This document shows positions 25,526 to 33,097 of a stretch of DNA of 64,000 nucleotides, piece after piece; the stretch's first letter is position 1; each line of letters starts with the position of its first letter. The stretch covers positions 2,400,001 to 2,464,000 of the forward strand of contig JADJIS010000003.1 in the NCBI GenBank assembly GCA_016706865.1, in the 5' to 3' direction. Source of the stretch: Bacteroidota bacterium. Its GTDB lineage: Bacteria > Bacteroidota > Bacteroidia > Chitinophagales > BACL12. The notes beneath the pieces were generated by a model. It did not search any database. It saw nothing but the letters and a program-made list of their open reading frames with translations, and was not told where the DNA came from. A program made the position numbers and the translations under genes.

Positions 25526-25550
25526 AAAAATATTCAATTTTTTCACACTT

Positions 25551-25588
25551 AAATTAAGAAATGTTTCCCCGGAAACATTTCTTAATTT
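25551..25588. terminator. Perfect 18-bp inverted repeat, terminator-like
   Basis: AAATTAAGAAATGTTTCC and its exact complement GGAAACATTTCTTAATTT enclose only CC, 25 bp after the DUF2383 stop. The arms end in T-rich sequence, so it may act as a terminator or 3' stabiliser. The next gene starts 15 bp later. Confidence 0.75.
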
Positions 25589-25603
25589 ATAAAATACAAT
25601 AAA

Positions 25604-25819
25604 ATGAAAATTATTTCCATAATATTAATCATCGTTGGTATCGCCATGATTTTCATAAATCAGGTAGAATTTACCAAAAAAGAAAAGGTTATAGATCTCG
25701 GCTCCGTAGAGGTTAACAAAAATGAAAAAAAGGAAGTGAGTTGGCCTTTATATACTGGAATTATAATAGGTGCCGCAGGGATAGTAATGCTGGTAAGCAG
25801 CAAAAAGAAAATAAATTAA
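25604..25819 (+). CDS. Small two-helix membrane protein
   Basis: A 71-residue protein with two membrane helices (IISIILIIVGIAMIFIN and WPLYTGIIIGAAGIVMLV) joined by a charged loop (EVNKNEKKEVS) and ending in SSKKKIN. Small membrane proteins of this form are common in Bacteroidota stress gene sets. Function is unknown. Confidence 0.72.
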   Translation: MKIISIILIIVGIAMIFINQVEFTKKEKVIDLGSVEVNKNEKKEVSWPLYTGIIIGAAGIVMLVSSKKKIN

Positions 25820-25844
25820 TACTAACCAAATTAATACTACTTAT

Positions 25845-26186
25845 ATGAATAAGACTACAGAAATGACAACCGTGACACACATACTTGAAAAATTGCGTGT
25901 GAAACGTTACGACAATGAATTTATTATGACTCCTTCCGGATTTGATGTAGGTAAAGGGAAAGCCTATGCTCCGGAGGAATTAAAAATCATTAAAACCTAC
26001 AGATTTGAAGGTGATTCAAGCCCTGATGACAGTTGTGTTTTATATGTAATAGAAGCAAATGATGGTTTGATCGGATATACCATGGATGCTTATGGAGTTT
26101 ACAGTAATCATACTGACGACGGGTACGATGAGTTTCTAACCAAAATACCGGTGGAAAACAGAGATGAGCAGATGATATTTTCCTGA
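25845..26186 (+). CDS. Small family often mislabelled phosphoribosylpyrophosphate synthetase
   Basis: The 113-residue protein contains KTYRFEGDSSPDDSCVLYVIEANDGLIGYTMDAYGVYS. From memory, a Bacteroidota family of about 100 residues with the same EVYRFEG-SNPDD-YAIES-DGLKG-DAYG pattern is often annotated as PRPP synthetase. It is far too short for that enzyme and lacks the PRPP-binding loop, so that label should not be used. The role is unknown. It may start at the ATG for residue 7 (MTTVTHIL). Confidence 0.75.
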   Translation: MNKTTEMTTVTHILEKLRVKRYDNEFIMTPSGFDVGKGKAYAPEELKIIKTYRFEGDSSPDDSCVLYVIEANDGLIGYTMDAYGVYSNHTDDGYDEFLTKIPVENRDEQMIFS

Positions 26187-26252
26187 ATTACAAAATACAG
26201 GATATTAAACTGAGCAAGGTTTTCAAATAAGGCGATTCTATTAACCAAAACT

Positions 26253-26287
26253 AAAACAGCGAATGATTATCTCATCCGCTGTTTTTA
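26253..26287. terminator. Bidirectional intrinsic terminator
   Basis: AAAACAGCG(A)ATGA / TCAT(C)CGCTGTTTT stem between the convergent plus-strand stress genes and the minus-strand YtxH cluster, with A- and T-rich flanks. Confidence 0.8.
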
Positions 26288-26309
26288 TTTATATCCGATC
26301 TAAGCAAAT

Positions 26310-26756
26310 TTAAAATATTCCACTGTCGTCATACTTTTCTTGTTTCCGGGCAAATACCCCTTTCACGGAAGCAACATGTTCATCAACATTTTTGGAAACA
26401 ACATATTTGGTAAACTGACCAAGGCCATATCCTATAAGTGACCTAAGTAACATTTTTTTACCGCGCGCAACTATTAATCCACCGGCTACTAAAGGCAAGG
26501 CAACCTTAACTGCAGTATTTAAATAAGTTTTGGGCTCATCATTTTCCTGATGGCCTTCACCACCAATTCCAAGTTTTTCTTTAACCTTGGAAACTAATCC
26601 AAATATACGGGTAACAGATTTTACCTTGTCTGCAATTTCCTGATAATGTTCCTTGAGATCAATTTCAAGTCCATCAATTTTTGCACGAAGTTTTGCTCTC
26701 TCCAATTGCAAATCTTCAATATTATTTATTGTAGATTTATATTCAGTCGTCATCAT
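26310..26756 (-). CDS. Hypothetical coiled-coil/membrane protein of the YtxH-holin cluster
   Basis: A 148-residue protein. Residues 5-50 form a coiled coil (NIEDLQLERAKLRAKIDGLEIDLKEHYQEI). A hydrophobic stretch (TAVKVALPLVAGGLIVA) follows at about 83-100. It is the third gene of a minus-strand set behind YtxH and a holin-like gene and overlaps the latter by 14 bp. Three-gene sets of this type (YtxH, Holin-X/YqjE-like and a coiled-coil partner) recur in proteobacterial and Bacteroidota stress loci. Exact role unknown. Confidence 0.78.
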   Translation of the reverse strand: MMTTEYKSTINNIEDLQLERAKLRAKIDGLEIDLKEHYQEIADKVKSVTRIFGLVSKVKEKLGIGGEGHQENDEPKTYLNTAVKVALPLVAGGLIVARGKKMLLRSLIGYGLGQFTKYVVSKNVDEHVASVKGVFARKQEKYDDSGIF

Positions 26757-27108
26757 TATTAAAATCCTTTATAAACATGTTAGTCAATCCTGGTTTAACA
26801 CTTTTACTGCTGATCAATTTAAGGATTATTGCGATTAAAATGAAAAAGCCTGCAACTGCAACAAATCCTAAGGCAGTATTATTGAAAATACTCCCTAACC
26901 AATAACCTGCAGCAATGGAAACAAAAACAATAAAGAGTAAAACAAAAATTACAACTGCACCGGCTGAAATAAAATTAGCCAATGCAGTTGCGATCTTTTC
27001 GGTAATATTAAGACGAATCACCTGAACACGTAAATTCAAGTATTCCTTTGCATCATCTGTCAGATCACGTAAATCAATTTTTGATTCATCTATATTACCG
27101 GTTTTCAT
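26743..27108 (-). CDS. Phage-holin-superfamily membrane protein (YqjE/Holin-X like)
   Basis: A 121-residue protein with an amphipathic N-terminus (YLNLRVQVIRLNITEKIATALANF) and two membrane helices (AGAVVIFVLLFIVFVSIAAGYWLG and LGFVAVAGFFILIAIILKLI). This layout is typical of the Phage_holin_3_6/YqjE family, which despite the name is chromosomal and envelope-associated. It overlaps the YtxH gene by 4 bp (ATGA) and the following gene by 14 bp. Confidence 0.82.
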   Translation of the reverse strand: MKTGNIDESKIDLRDLTDDAKEYLNLRVQVIRLNITEKIATALANFISAGAVVIFVLLFIVFVSIAAGYWLGSIFNNTALGFVAVAGFFILIAIILKLISSKSVKPGLTNMFIKDFNNDDD

Positions 27109-27455
27109 AATTGTTTTACAGTTTGTTTCGCATCATGATTTAATTTGTTTGCTTCACTGTGAGTTCTTTCAATAAAATCAAGAACTTTTTGTTTTCCTTC
27201 TTCTTTCATGTCTTTTAATGCATACATGATCTTGTCTTTTTGCGTTGCACCTTTTTCTTTTAACTCAGAAGCTCTTTCCTTCAATTCTGCAAATTCATTC
27301 ATCAATTTTTCCTGAATTTCATCACTTACATTATTCAATGCATTACCAATTTTTTTTCTGAGTTTGTCGTTGCGTTCAGATGCGAACCAATAACCCAATG
27401 CCACACCGGCACCTACTCCGGCTAATAAAGCTAATACTGTTTTTCCGTTGCTCAT
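27105..27455 (-). CDS. YtxH domain-containing protein
   Basis: A 116-residue protein with one N-terminal membrane helix (TVLALLAGVGAGVALGYWFA), then the YtxH hallmark SERNDKLRKKIG and a long charged amphipathic helix (EFAELKERASELKEK). YtxH proteins are general-stress envelope proteins of unknown mechanism. It is first in the minus-strand set and overlaps the next gene by ATGA. Confidence 0.88.
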   Translation of the reverse strand: MSNGKTVLALLAGVGAGVALGYWFASERNDKLRKKIGNALNNVSDEIQEKLMNEFAELKERASELKEKGATQKDKIMYALKDMKEEGKQKVLDFIERTHSEANKLNHDAKQTVKQL

Positions 27456-27767
27456 AATCGTTTGTTTTAAAATTTATTATTAAAATGTTTATCAGAAGCA
27501 GTTATTAAAGTTATAATCTTCTGTTTCTATTACATTTAAATTTCAAATATCAAACCAGCCGGTTTGCAAAGCTTAAAAGCCTTGATATCACAGGGTTTCC
27601 AAGATTCACATTGTCAGAAAGTCCTCATTAATATGTAGAAATTTTTCCCTATTATTCATCGATTTTGTAGAAATATATTCAGTTTTTACTAAACCGTTTT
27701 TAATGCCTGATTTTTATACATTACCATTGGTATGGAGATTGCCTCTTTCAAGCCTTAAACTGCAACA
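27456..27767. other. 312-bp divergent regulatory gap
   Basis: The gap separates the minus-strand YtxH set from the plus-strand beta-barrel gene. It contains a sigma-54-type promoter at 27727-27742 and a small palindrome AAACC-agcc-GGTTT near 27553, which could be an activator site. No gene is seen in it. Confidence 0.6.
27727..27742 (+). promoter_or_regulatory. Sigma-54 (-24/-12) promoter
   Basis: TTGGTATGGAGATTGC has the invariant GG and GC separated by exactly 10 bp, with flanking bases close to the TGGCAC-N5-TTGC consensus. The -12 element lies about 26 bp before the ATG at 27768, a suitable distance for a short leader. A sigma-54 activator gene is located at 20.2-21.6 kb. Confidence 0.65.
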
Positions 27768-28385
27768 ATGATAAAAAATTACCTATTACTGGTTTCATTC
27801 CTAATAATATTAAATTCAACAGCCTTTAGCCAATATGTTACATTTGGTCGTGCATTTAGTTTCGGACATGCATTTATTACAGAAAAGGATGTTCAACATA
27901 AATTTTTTTTTAGTTTAACAGGTGGGTTATCAATTACTTATGCAAAAAAAGCTAACTATGGTTTTGCAGCAGATGTGGTTTATTCCACTGAGGGAGGAAA
28001 AACAATTTACGATTTAGGCGGAGTAGATACGGAAAATAAGGTTAAATTATCCTACATCCGCATACCTCTCAAAGTGGTGTATTTTCTTGGTGATTATGGC
28101 GATAAAATTCGTCCAAAAGTTGTTGCAGGACCATCTTTTGCGTTTTTAGTGGGAGCCGATTCCAATAAGGAAAACTCCTATGATGACTTTAATAAAATAG
28201 ACGTAGGTGTACATTTCGGAGTTGGAGCCAACAAATTGATATGCGATAGAATTTGGCTCAACACAGATATCACTTATACTCAGGGTTTAGTGGATATAAC
28301 AGAGGGAAATACCGGAAACGGAATCAATCTAAATGGAAATATTCGAATGAACATAAGTCTGCTTCTAGGAACTAACAGGGACTGA
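27768..28385 (+). CDS. Outer membrane beta-barrel protein
   Basis: The 205-residue protein has a signal peptide (YLLLVSFLIILNSTAFSQ) and a small porin-like barrel of the OMP_b-brl_2/PorT-like type. FFFSLTGGLSITYAKKANYGFAADVVYSTEGG, YIRIPLKVVYFLG and VGVHFGVGANKL are alternating amphipathic strands. It ends in a strand followed by LLLGTNRD. The gene sits directly behind a sigma-54 promoter, so it is a candidate target of the nearby NtrC-type regulator. Confidence 0.85.
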   Translation: MIKNYLLLVSFLIILNSTAFSQYVTFGRAFSFGHAFITEKDVQHKFFFSLTGGLSITYAKKANYGFAADVVYSTEGGKTIYDLGGVDTENKVKLSYIRIPLKVVYFLGDYGDKIRPKVVAGPSFAFLVGADSNKENSYDDFNKIDVGVHFGVGANKLICDRIWLNTDITYTQGLVDITEGNTGNGINLNGNIRMNISLLLGTNRD

Positions 28386-28544
28386 TTACATAAATATACA
28401 TATGGGGAATGTTTTCTACATGAGGAAGTAATTTTTACCCTGATGGCATGAATGGTATTAGTAAAACAAGTTCTATACTCGGTTGGTACATTTATGGAAG
28501 TTACCTATCTACAAATTATTAATTAACCTTTAAAATTTAAAATT

Positions 28545-28715
28545 ATGTTACGTTGGGCCCTAATATTTTTCATCGTTGCTATTATAGCAGGTGTATTTGG
28601 TTTTGGTGGGATTGCAGCAGGCGCTGTATCCATTGCCAGAATATTGTTCTATATTTTTATTGTATTATTTATTCTCAGTTTGATAGGAGGATATACAATT
28701 GGTAAAAAATCGTAG
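28545..28715 (+). CDS. DUF1328 family small membrane protein
   Basis: A 56-residue protein (MLRWALIFFIVAIIAGVFGF, GGIAAGAVSIARILFYIF, final GGYTIGKKS) that matches DUF1328 (YtjA) across its whole length. It has two membrane helices with a glycine-rich turn. Members occur in general-stress regulons. The ATG at 28545 follows an AT-rich leader. A lipoprotein gene starts 7 bp after the stop. Confidence 0.9.
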   Translation: MLRWALIFFIVAIIAGVFGFGGIAAGAVSIARILFYIFIVLFILSLIGGYTIGKKS

Positions 28716-28722
28716 TGAGGTT

Positions 28723-28956
28723 ATGAAAAAGATCAGCAATTCGCTCATCGTTATTTTCCTTATTTTTTCTTTTGGATGTAAACAACGGAGCATTGAGCCC
28801 CAGTTAAAAGAAGAACATCAAATTGATTCAGTAATGGAGGAAAGCGGTGAAAAGGTTCGTGATGCAAATGAGGGAATAAAAAAAGGATTTGAGGAATCAA
28901 AAGAAGAGCTAAAAGAAAAAACAGAAGAATTGTTAACTGACACAATTCCACATTAG
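28723..28956 (+). CDS. Small charged lipoprotein
   Basis: About 77 residues from ATG 28723. MKKISNSLIVIFLIFSFGC is a lipoprotein signal with lipobox FSFGC. The mature part is one long charged amphipathic helix (EEHQIDSVMEESGEKVRD, GFEESKEELKEKTEELL) like small YtxH-associated lipoproteins. It is co-directional with DUF1328 and followed by a strong terminator. Confidence 0.8.
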   Translation: MKKISNSLIVIFLIFSFGCKQRSIEPQLKEEHQIDSVMEESGEKVRDANEGIKKGFEESKEELKEKTEELLTDTIPH

Positions 28957-28977
28957 AAAAAAGCTGTATTTTACATT

Positions 28978-29012
28978 AAAAAAACTGTTTCTTTATTTGA
29001 AACAGTTTTTTT
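28978..29012 (+). terminator. Intrinsic terminator
   Basis: Perfect 11-bp stem AAAACTGTTTC / GAAACAGTTTT with a 7-nt T-rich loop and a T-run, after the lipoprotein gene. Confidence 0.85.
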
Positions 29013-29067
29013 ATATCCTGATAATTACTCATGCATTATAGATTATTTTAAGCAGAATTTGGTTTGA

Positions 29068-30255
29068 TCAATCAGCTTTCTTTTTATCCTTTCTATCAAA
29101 TATTTTCTCAATAAATCCCTTTTTTTCCACTTCAGCTTCTTTCACAGTATTTATATTGATAGTATGTTCCAACGAAGGATATAGTGCCTCAATAAAAGCA
29201 TTTCGCAAAGTTTCACCAATAATATTCCAAACATTAATAGCGGGATCCTTTAATTCTCCTTCAAATTCAATTTCAGTTGCAACCTGATCTTCCGACCTGT
29301 TTTTAAATATCCATCCACCCAAGCCAACAACGCTTTCCAGCAATTTTTGCCCCAGCGGATCTTCTTTCTCGTCCTTCCATTCAATAACATCCAGATCCTT
29401 TATAATTGGTTTTGTATAACCTATAATTTTTCCGTCTTTTGCGGCCGCTTCTGTATAAACTCCAAAGGTTCCTTTCTGCACATCAAACTTACCGTATGCT
29501 TTTAAAAAGTCGTTCACCTCCACAAGATTTAATCCTATCATTTCGGCATTCATATCAAAGGTGGGCGTTTTATTTAAAGCATCCAATTTCATATTCAATT
29601 TTGCTTTTCCCCCGTAAATTTCAGCACTGCCTGTAACAGTAGAAGGAAGTAAATTTGTTGAATCGGTTACATTAGAAAGGTTTTCCGCCAGAATATAAAT
29701 ATTTGAAGTAAATACATCCACCTTTGGCGAACTATAATAATCCAAATAGTGAATTTCACCCTCCACAATTTCAAACCTATTAAGTTTTAATGGCATTAAT
29801 TCATTTACAATATCCTGCCACTCTTTATCAATTTTAGTTTGAGAAGTTTCTTCCGTTGGACCTTTTACAAAATTCAGGATTGGACGTCTAACCTCTATTT
29901 CTCCAACCAGGCCGCCTTTAAACAAAGCTTTCCATTCAACCGAAAGATCTATTACTTCAGCAGCAAAAAAAGGAACAGGAATTTTACCGCCGGTTTTTTC
30001 CAGTTTAATATCCTTTATTTTATACGACCCAACAATAAGCGCCAGATCAATATCTCTCACATGTCCGGTATATCCGTCGAGTTCTGCTAATTTATTATTG
30101 ACTACCTTTAAAACAATATATGGTAGTAATATCCTGATAACGATCAGAACCACTATAAGAACAAGTAGGATTTTTTTTATCCTCAGTCTTTTCCTTCCTT
30201 TAGATTTGGAAGCTGTTGTTTCCATTGGCTTATTTTTTGAATTCATAATAAACAT
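29068..30255 (-). CDS. DUF748 (AsmA-like) envelope protein
   Basis: The 395-residue protein has a basic N-terminus, one membrane helix (ILLVLIVVLIVIRILLPYIVLKVV) and a long beta-rich domain. VVNNKLAELDGYTGHVRDIDLALIVG and LNRFEIVEGEIHYLDYYSSPKVDV are DUF748/AsmA-like blocks. TVTGSAEIYGGKAKLNM and FDVQKGTFGVYTEAAAKDGKIIGYTKP continue the repeat-like fold. AsmA-like proteins bridge the periplasm in lipid transport or outer-membrane upkeep. The C-terminus is a charged tail (KIFDRKDKKKAD). ATG codons at residues 4 and 11 are alternative starts. It is divergent from the YihY gene. Confidence 0.85.
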   Translation of the reverse strand: MFIMNSKNKPMETTASKSKGRKRLRIKKILLVLIVVLIVIRILLPYIVLKVVNNKLAELDGYTGHVRDIDLALIVGSYKIKDIKLEKTGGKIPVPFFAAEVIDLSVEWKALFKGGLVGEIEVRRPILNFVKGPTEETSQTKIDKEWQDIVNELMPLKLNRFEIVEGEIHYLDYYSSPKVDVFTSNIYILAENLSNVTDSTNLLPSTVTGSAEIYGGKAKLNMKLDALNKTPTFDMNAEMIGLNLVEVNDFLKAYGKFDVQKGTFGVYTEAAAKDGKIIGYTKPIIKDLDVIEWKDEKEDPLGQKLLESVVGLGGWIFKNRSEDQVATEIEFEGELKDPAINVWNIIGETLRNAFIEALYPSLEHTININTVKEAEVEKKGFIEKIFDRKDKKKAD

Positions 30256-30288
30256 TTATCATTTAATAGAAAAAAGAATAAAAATACC

Positions 30289-31236
30289 ATGCCATCAAAA
30301 AAAAAATACGTTAAAAACATTTGGGAAGTAATTGTAGCAACCTTTAAAGGTTTCAGACAAGATAAGGTGCTAAAACTAAGTGCGTCGCTTGCATATTATA
30401 CTGTTTTCGCACTACCGGCTCTGGCGCTGGTGCTAATCTCCGTTACAGGAATATTTTTTGGAGAGGATGCAATGTCCGGAATAATTTATAAAGAATTGCA
30501 TGAACTGATCGGTAAAAATGCCGCTACACAAATTCAGGAAGCAATTAAGAATACACATTTAGCCGGAACCTCGTATGCCGGAACCATACTCGGTGTTATT
30601 ACTCTATTATTAAGTGCAACAGGAATTTTCGGGGAAATTCAGGATAGTATCAACAGGATCTGGGGTTTGCAGGCAAAACCTAAAAGGGGTATTATTAAAT
30701 TATTATTGAACAGGATCATGTCATTTTCTCTTATATTAAGTCTTGGTTTTGCAATGTTAGTTTCATTGATCATCAATGGGATATTAGCAGCTTTAAAAGA
30801 AAAATTACAAGCTGAATTCCCGGGACTAAATGTTAATTTATTATTATTGGTTGACTATGCAATTCAATTAATTACAATTACCTATCTTTTTGCTATCATT
30901 TTTAAAATATTACCGGATGCAAAAATTAAATGGAGAGACGTGACAATCGGCGCATTGGTAACAACCTTATTGTTTTTAGTAGGTAAAAGCCTATTGGCAT
31001 ATTTTATTGCCCGCAACGCCTCCATTGAAGCCTATGGCGCTGCCGGATCGATAATACTTATTTTACTATGGGCATATTATTCCTCAGCTATTCTATATCT
31101 GGGGGCTGAATTTACACAGGTTTATGCTAAAAAATTCGGAAGCGATATTCAGCCAAATAAATATGCATCTTGGGTAGAAATACAAACTGTAGAAGTTACA
31201 GCGCCTCCAACAGAAAAAGGCAGAAACATAAAATAA
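30289..31236 (+). CDS. YihY/virulence factor BrkB family membrane protein
   Basis: The 315-residue protein matches the YihY/BrkB family. FKGFRQDKVLKLSASLAYYTVFALPALALVL, GAAGSIILILLWAYYSSAILYLGAEFTQVYAKKFG and a central LLSATGIFGEIQDSINRIWG are characteristic, with six membrane helices. The family was once called RNase BN and its role is unclear. The start is 33 bp from the divergent DUF748 gene. Confidence 0.93.
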   Translation: MPSKKKYVKNIWEVIVATFKGFRQDKVLKLSASLAYYTVFALPALALVLISVTGIFFGEDAMSGIIYKELHELIGKNAATQIQEAIKNTHLAGTSYAGTILGVITLLLSATGIFGEIQDSINRIWGLQAKPKRGIIKLLLNRIMSFSLILSLGFAMLVSLIINGILAALKEKLQAEFPGLNVNLLLLVDYAIQLITITYLFAIIFKILPDAKIKWRDVTIGALVTTLLFLVGKSLLAYFIARNASIEAYGAAGSIILILLWAYYSSAILYLGAEFTQVYAKKFGSDIQPNKYASWVEIQTVEVTAPPTEKGRNIK

Positions 31237-31299
31237 TATGGAACAATTATTTCAATATAGGAGAAAAATGATTATTAAAACAATTAAACAAAACCTATT

Positions 31300-31455
31300 A
31301 TGAATAATTTACTTTATATTATCGCTGTAATTCTTATTATTGGATGGGCCCTAGGCTTTTTCGTTTTTGCAGCTTCAGGATTAATTCATGTTTTGCTGGT
31401 CATCGCTGTAATTGCTATAATATTGCGATTGATCCAAGGAAAGCCTGTAGCGTAA
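31300..31455 (+). CDS. lmo0937-type small membrane protein (DUF5670-like)
   Basis: A 51-residue peptide (NNLLYIIAVILIIGWALGFF, ASGLIHVLLVIAVIAIILRL, end QGKPVA) with the WALGFF and GLIHVLLVIA motifs of the lmo0937/DUF5670 family. It has two membrane helices. Like DUF1328 it tends to appear in stress clusters. The start follows a leader after yihY, and the stop is 6 bp from the opposing gene. Confidence 0.88.
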   Translation: MNNLLYIIAVILIIGWALGFFVFAASGLIHVLLVIAVIAIILRLIQGKPVA

Positions 31456-31461
31456 ACGTAT

Positions 31462-32976
31462 TTAAATAGGCCTTTTATTCTCCAGCCAATATCTGTAATC
31501 AAAAAAGGATTGCAAAGCTTGTTGCTCATACATATCCTGAGATGCAGATTTTAGCTGGAGTTTAAGTTTATCGAATTCCTTTTGTAATTGTTTAGGTTGT
31601 ATATGCTTGAGAATTCGTCTGAAAAAATTGAGTATGATATTCTCTATCTCAAATTTTAATTCCTGTTTAAGCATAAACCGGTAAGCGCTTCTTATGAGTG
31701 GAGGCAAAAGCATTGTATTATTCAATTCATAATGGATCAAAATGTTGAGTAGCCGAAGGTGCAGAGGAAATGTTTTAAGTGTATGCGATATTTCTTCATT
31801 CAATAACTGGTTGATCTTATCCAATGCGGCATTAAAATTTCCCGTGTGTATATAATAGGCAACCAAACGTATTCTGGTATCGTGATATATTCCCTTTATA
31901 GGATGTGGTTCTTTTAAAAACAATTCAGCTTCTGTTACGATTGTATTATTTTCAAAATTTTTACTGAAAATGATCTTGTCCAATTGAAGCTGTAAAAGTA
32001 AAGCATGCAGATATCTTTCCTCTGCTTTACTTGTTACAGGCAGTGTTCGCATTTTGTCTAAAACTGCTGAGTAACCAATATAATCTCCCTTATTTAAAAA
32101 CAATGACCCATAATTATAATGCGCTGAAATAACAGGTATATTACGATTGAGTAATTGTGTATCCAGGTTATCCATAATATCCATGGTCTTTTCCTGAAAT
32201 AAAAGGGCATTGTCCCAATCGTTCAATAATCGGTATAATAATGAAATTGCAGAATTTCGGGTGTTTCTTCCGCGGTAATTTTGTTTTTCCGTATCCGGAA
32301 TTTTGAGTAATTCATCCAATAATTCCAATACTTCCTTTTTAATATTCTCGTTGCGCAAAGGAAAATACGTGTTTACAAAATATAAGGCCTTTGTTAATCC
32401 TTTTCGAGTGTTATAGGAGTGAATAATACTTTCGGCGGTTTCAGTTATAGAATATACTATTTCTTCTGTTTTCCTCATTTTTTCTTCCTCAGAATAAAAA
32501 CGCAACATCTGAATTTGTTGTGTTTGAAATAAGATCTGATAAGCCGGAAGTGTAACCGGATCACTAAGTGATATTCCCTTATTAATAATTTGAACACTTT
32601 GATCGTATAAACCTTTATCTGCTAAAATTTCTGCATGATCCAACATTTCCCGTAAGGTATATTGTATATTTTTTTCATTGTGAAAAGCGCGCAAACTTTT
32701 TAATAACTGTTTATACAAGAAATTGCGCATGCTGTGAATATTGATATTTTTGATCCCTAATTTTTCGCGAATTTCTTTATCAGTTAAAGGCCACTCCTTT
32801 TCAAGCATATTAAATAAATTCAAATAATTTCTTTCTGCATGCAGGTCAAATCCTATACGCTGTTTTTTGAAATATCCCTTTTCATTTGGAGTCATACTTT
32901 TAATGAGATCGGTCAATTCCTTCCATGCCCCAATTTTAAACTCTGAATTTAGCATTTTTAAGATTTTATACAGCAA
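31462..32976 (-). CDS. Hypothetical helical-repeat protein
   Basis: A 504-residue, almost wholly helical soluble protein. The N-terminal part (ELTDLIKSMTPNEKGYFKKQ, FNMLEKEWPLTDKEIREKLGI, MRNFLYKQLLKSLRAFH) looks like a small helical domain, followed by TPR-like helix pairs (LADKGLYDQSVQIINKGI, YGSLFLNKGDYIGYSAVLDKM, YIHTGNFNAALDKINQLL). No catalytic domain is visible. The start could be residue 9 (MLNSEFKIG). It may be a scaffold or regulator. It is not obviously linked to its neighbours. Confidence 0.72.
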   Translation of the reverse strand: MLYKILKMLNSEFKIGAWKELTDLIKSMTPNEKGYFKKQRIGFDLHAERNYLNLFNMLEKEWPLTDKEIREKLGIKNINIHSMRNFLYKQLLKSLRAFHNEKNIQYTLREMLDHAEILADKGLYDQSVQIINKGISLSDPVTLPAYQILFQTQQIQMLRFYSEEEKMRKTEEIVYSITETAESIIHSYNTRKGLTKALYFVNTYFPLRNENIKKEVLELLDELLKIPDTEKQNYRGRNTRNSAISLLYRLLNDWDNALLFQEKTMDIMDNLDTQLLNRNIPVISAHYNYGSLFLNKGDYIGYSAVLDKMRTLPVTSKAEERYLHALLLQLQLDKIIFSKNFENNTIVTEAELFLKEPHPIKGIYHDTRIRLVAYYIHTGNFNAALDKINQLLNEEISHTLKTFPLHLRLLNILIHYELNNTMLLPPLIRSAYRFMLKQELKFEIENIILNFFRRILKHIQPKQLQKEFDKLKLQLKSASQDMYEQQALQSFFDYRYWLENKRPI

Positions 32977-33059
32977 TTATAACACTTTCAGCCATATTTT
33001 TAAAATCCGAAATATCATTTTTTAGCCTTTTTTGTATTGACTTGACCATACTCCTCTCC

Positions 33060-33067
33060 TACTTTTG
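33060..33067 (+). promoter_or_regulatory. Bacteroidetes -7 promoter element (TACTTTTG)
   Basis: TACTTTTG matches TAnnTTTG, 30 bp before the ATG of the SBBP/T9SS cargo gene at 33098. Confidence 0.6.
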
Positions 33068-33097
33068 TTTTATTTAATTCACAAAAAAACAAACATT

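Noticed and set aside
28484..28505. Possible sigma-54 site (TTGGTACATTTATGGA) before the DUF1328 gene
   Set aside because: The -24 half is good, but the -12 half lacks the GC, so it does not meet the invariant spacing rule.
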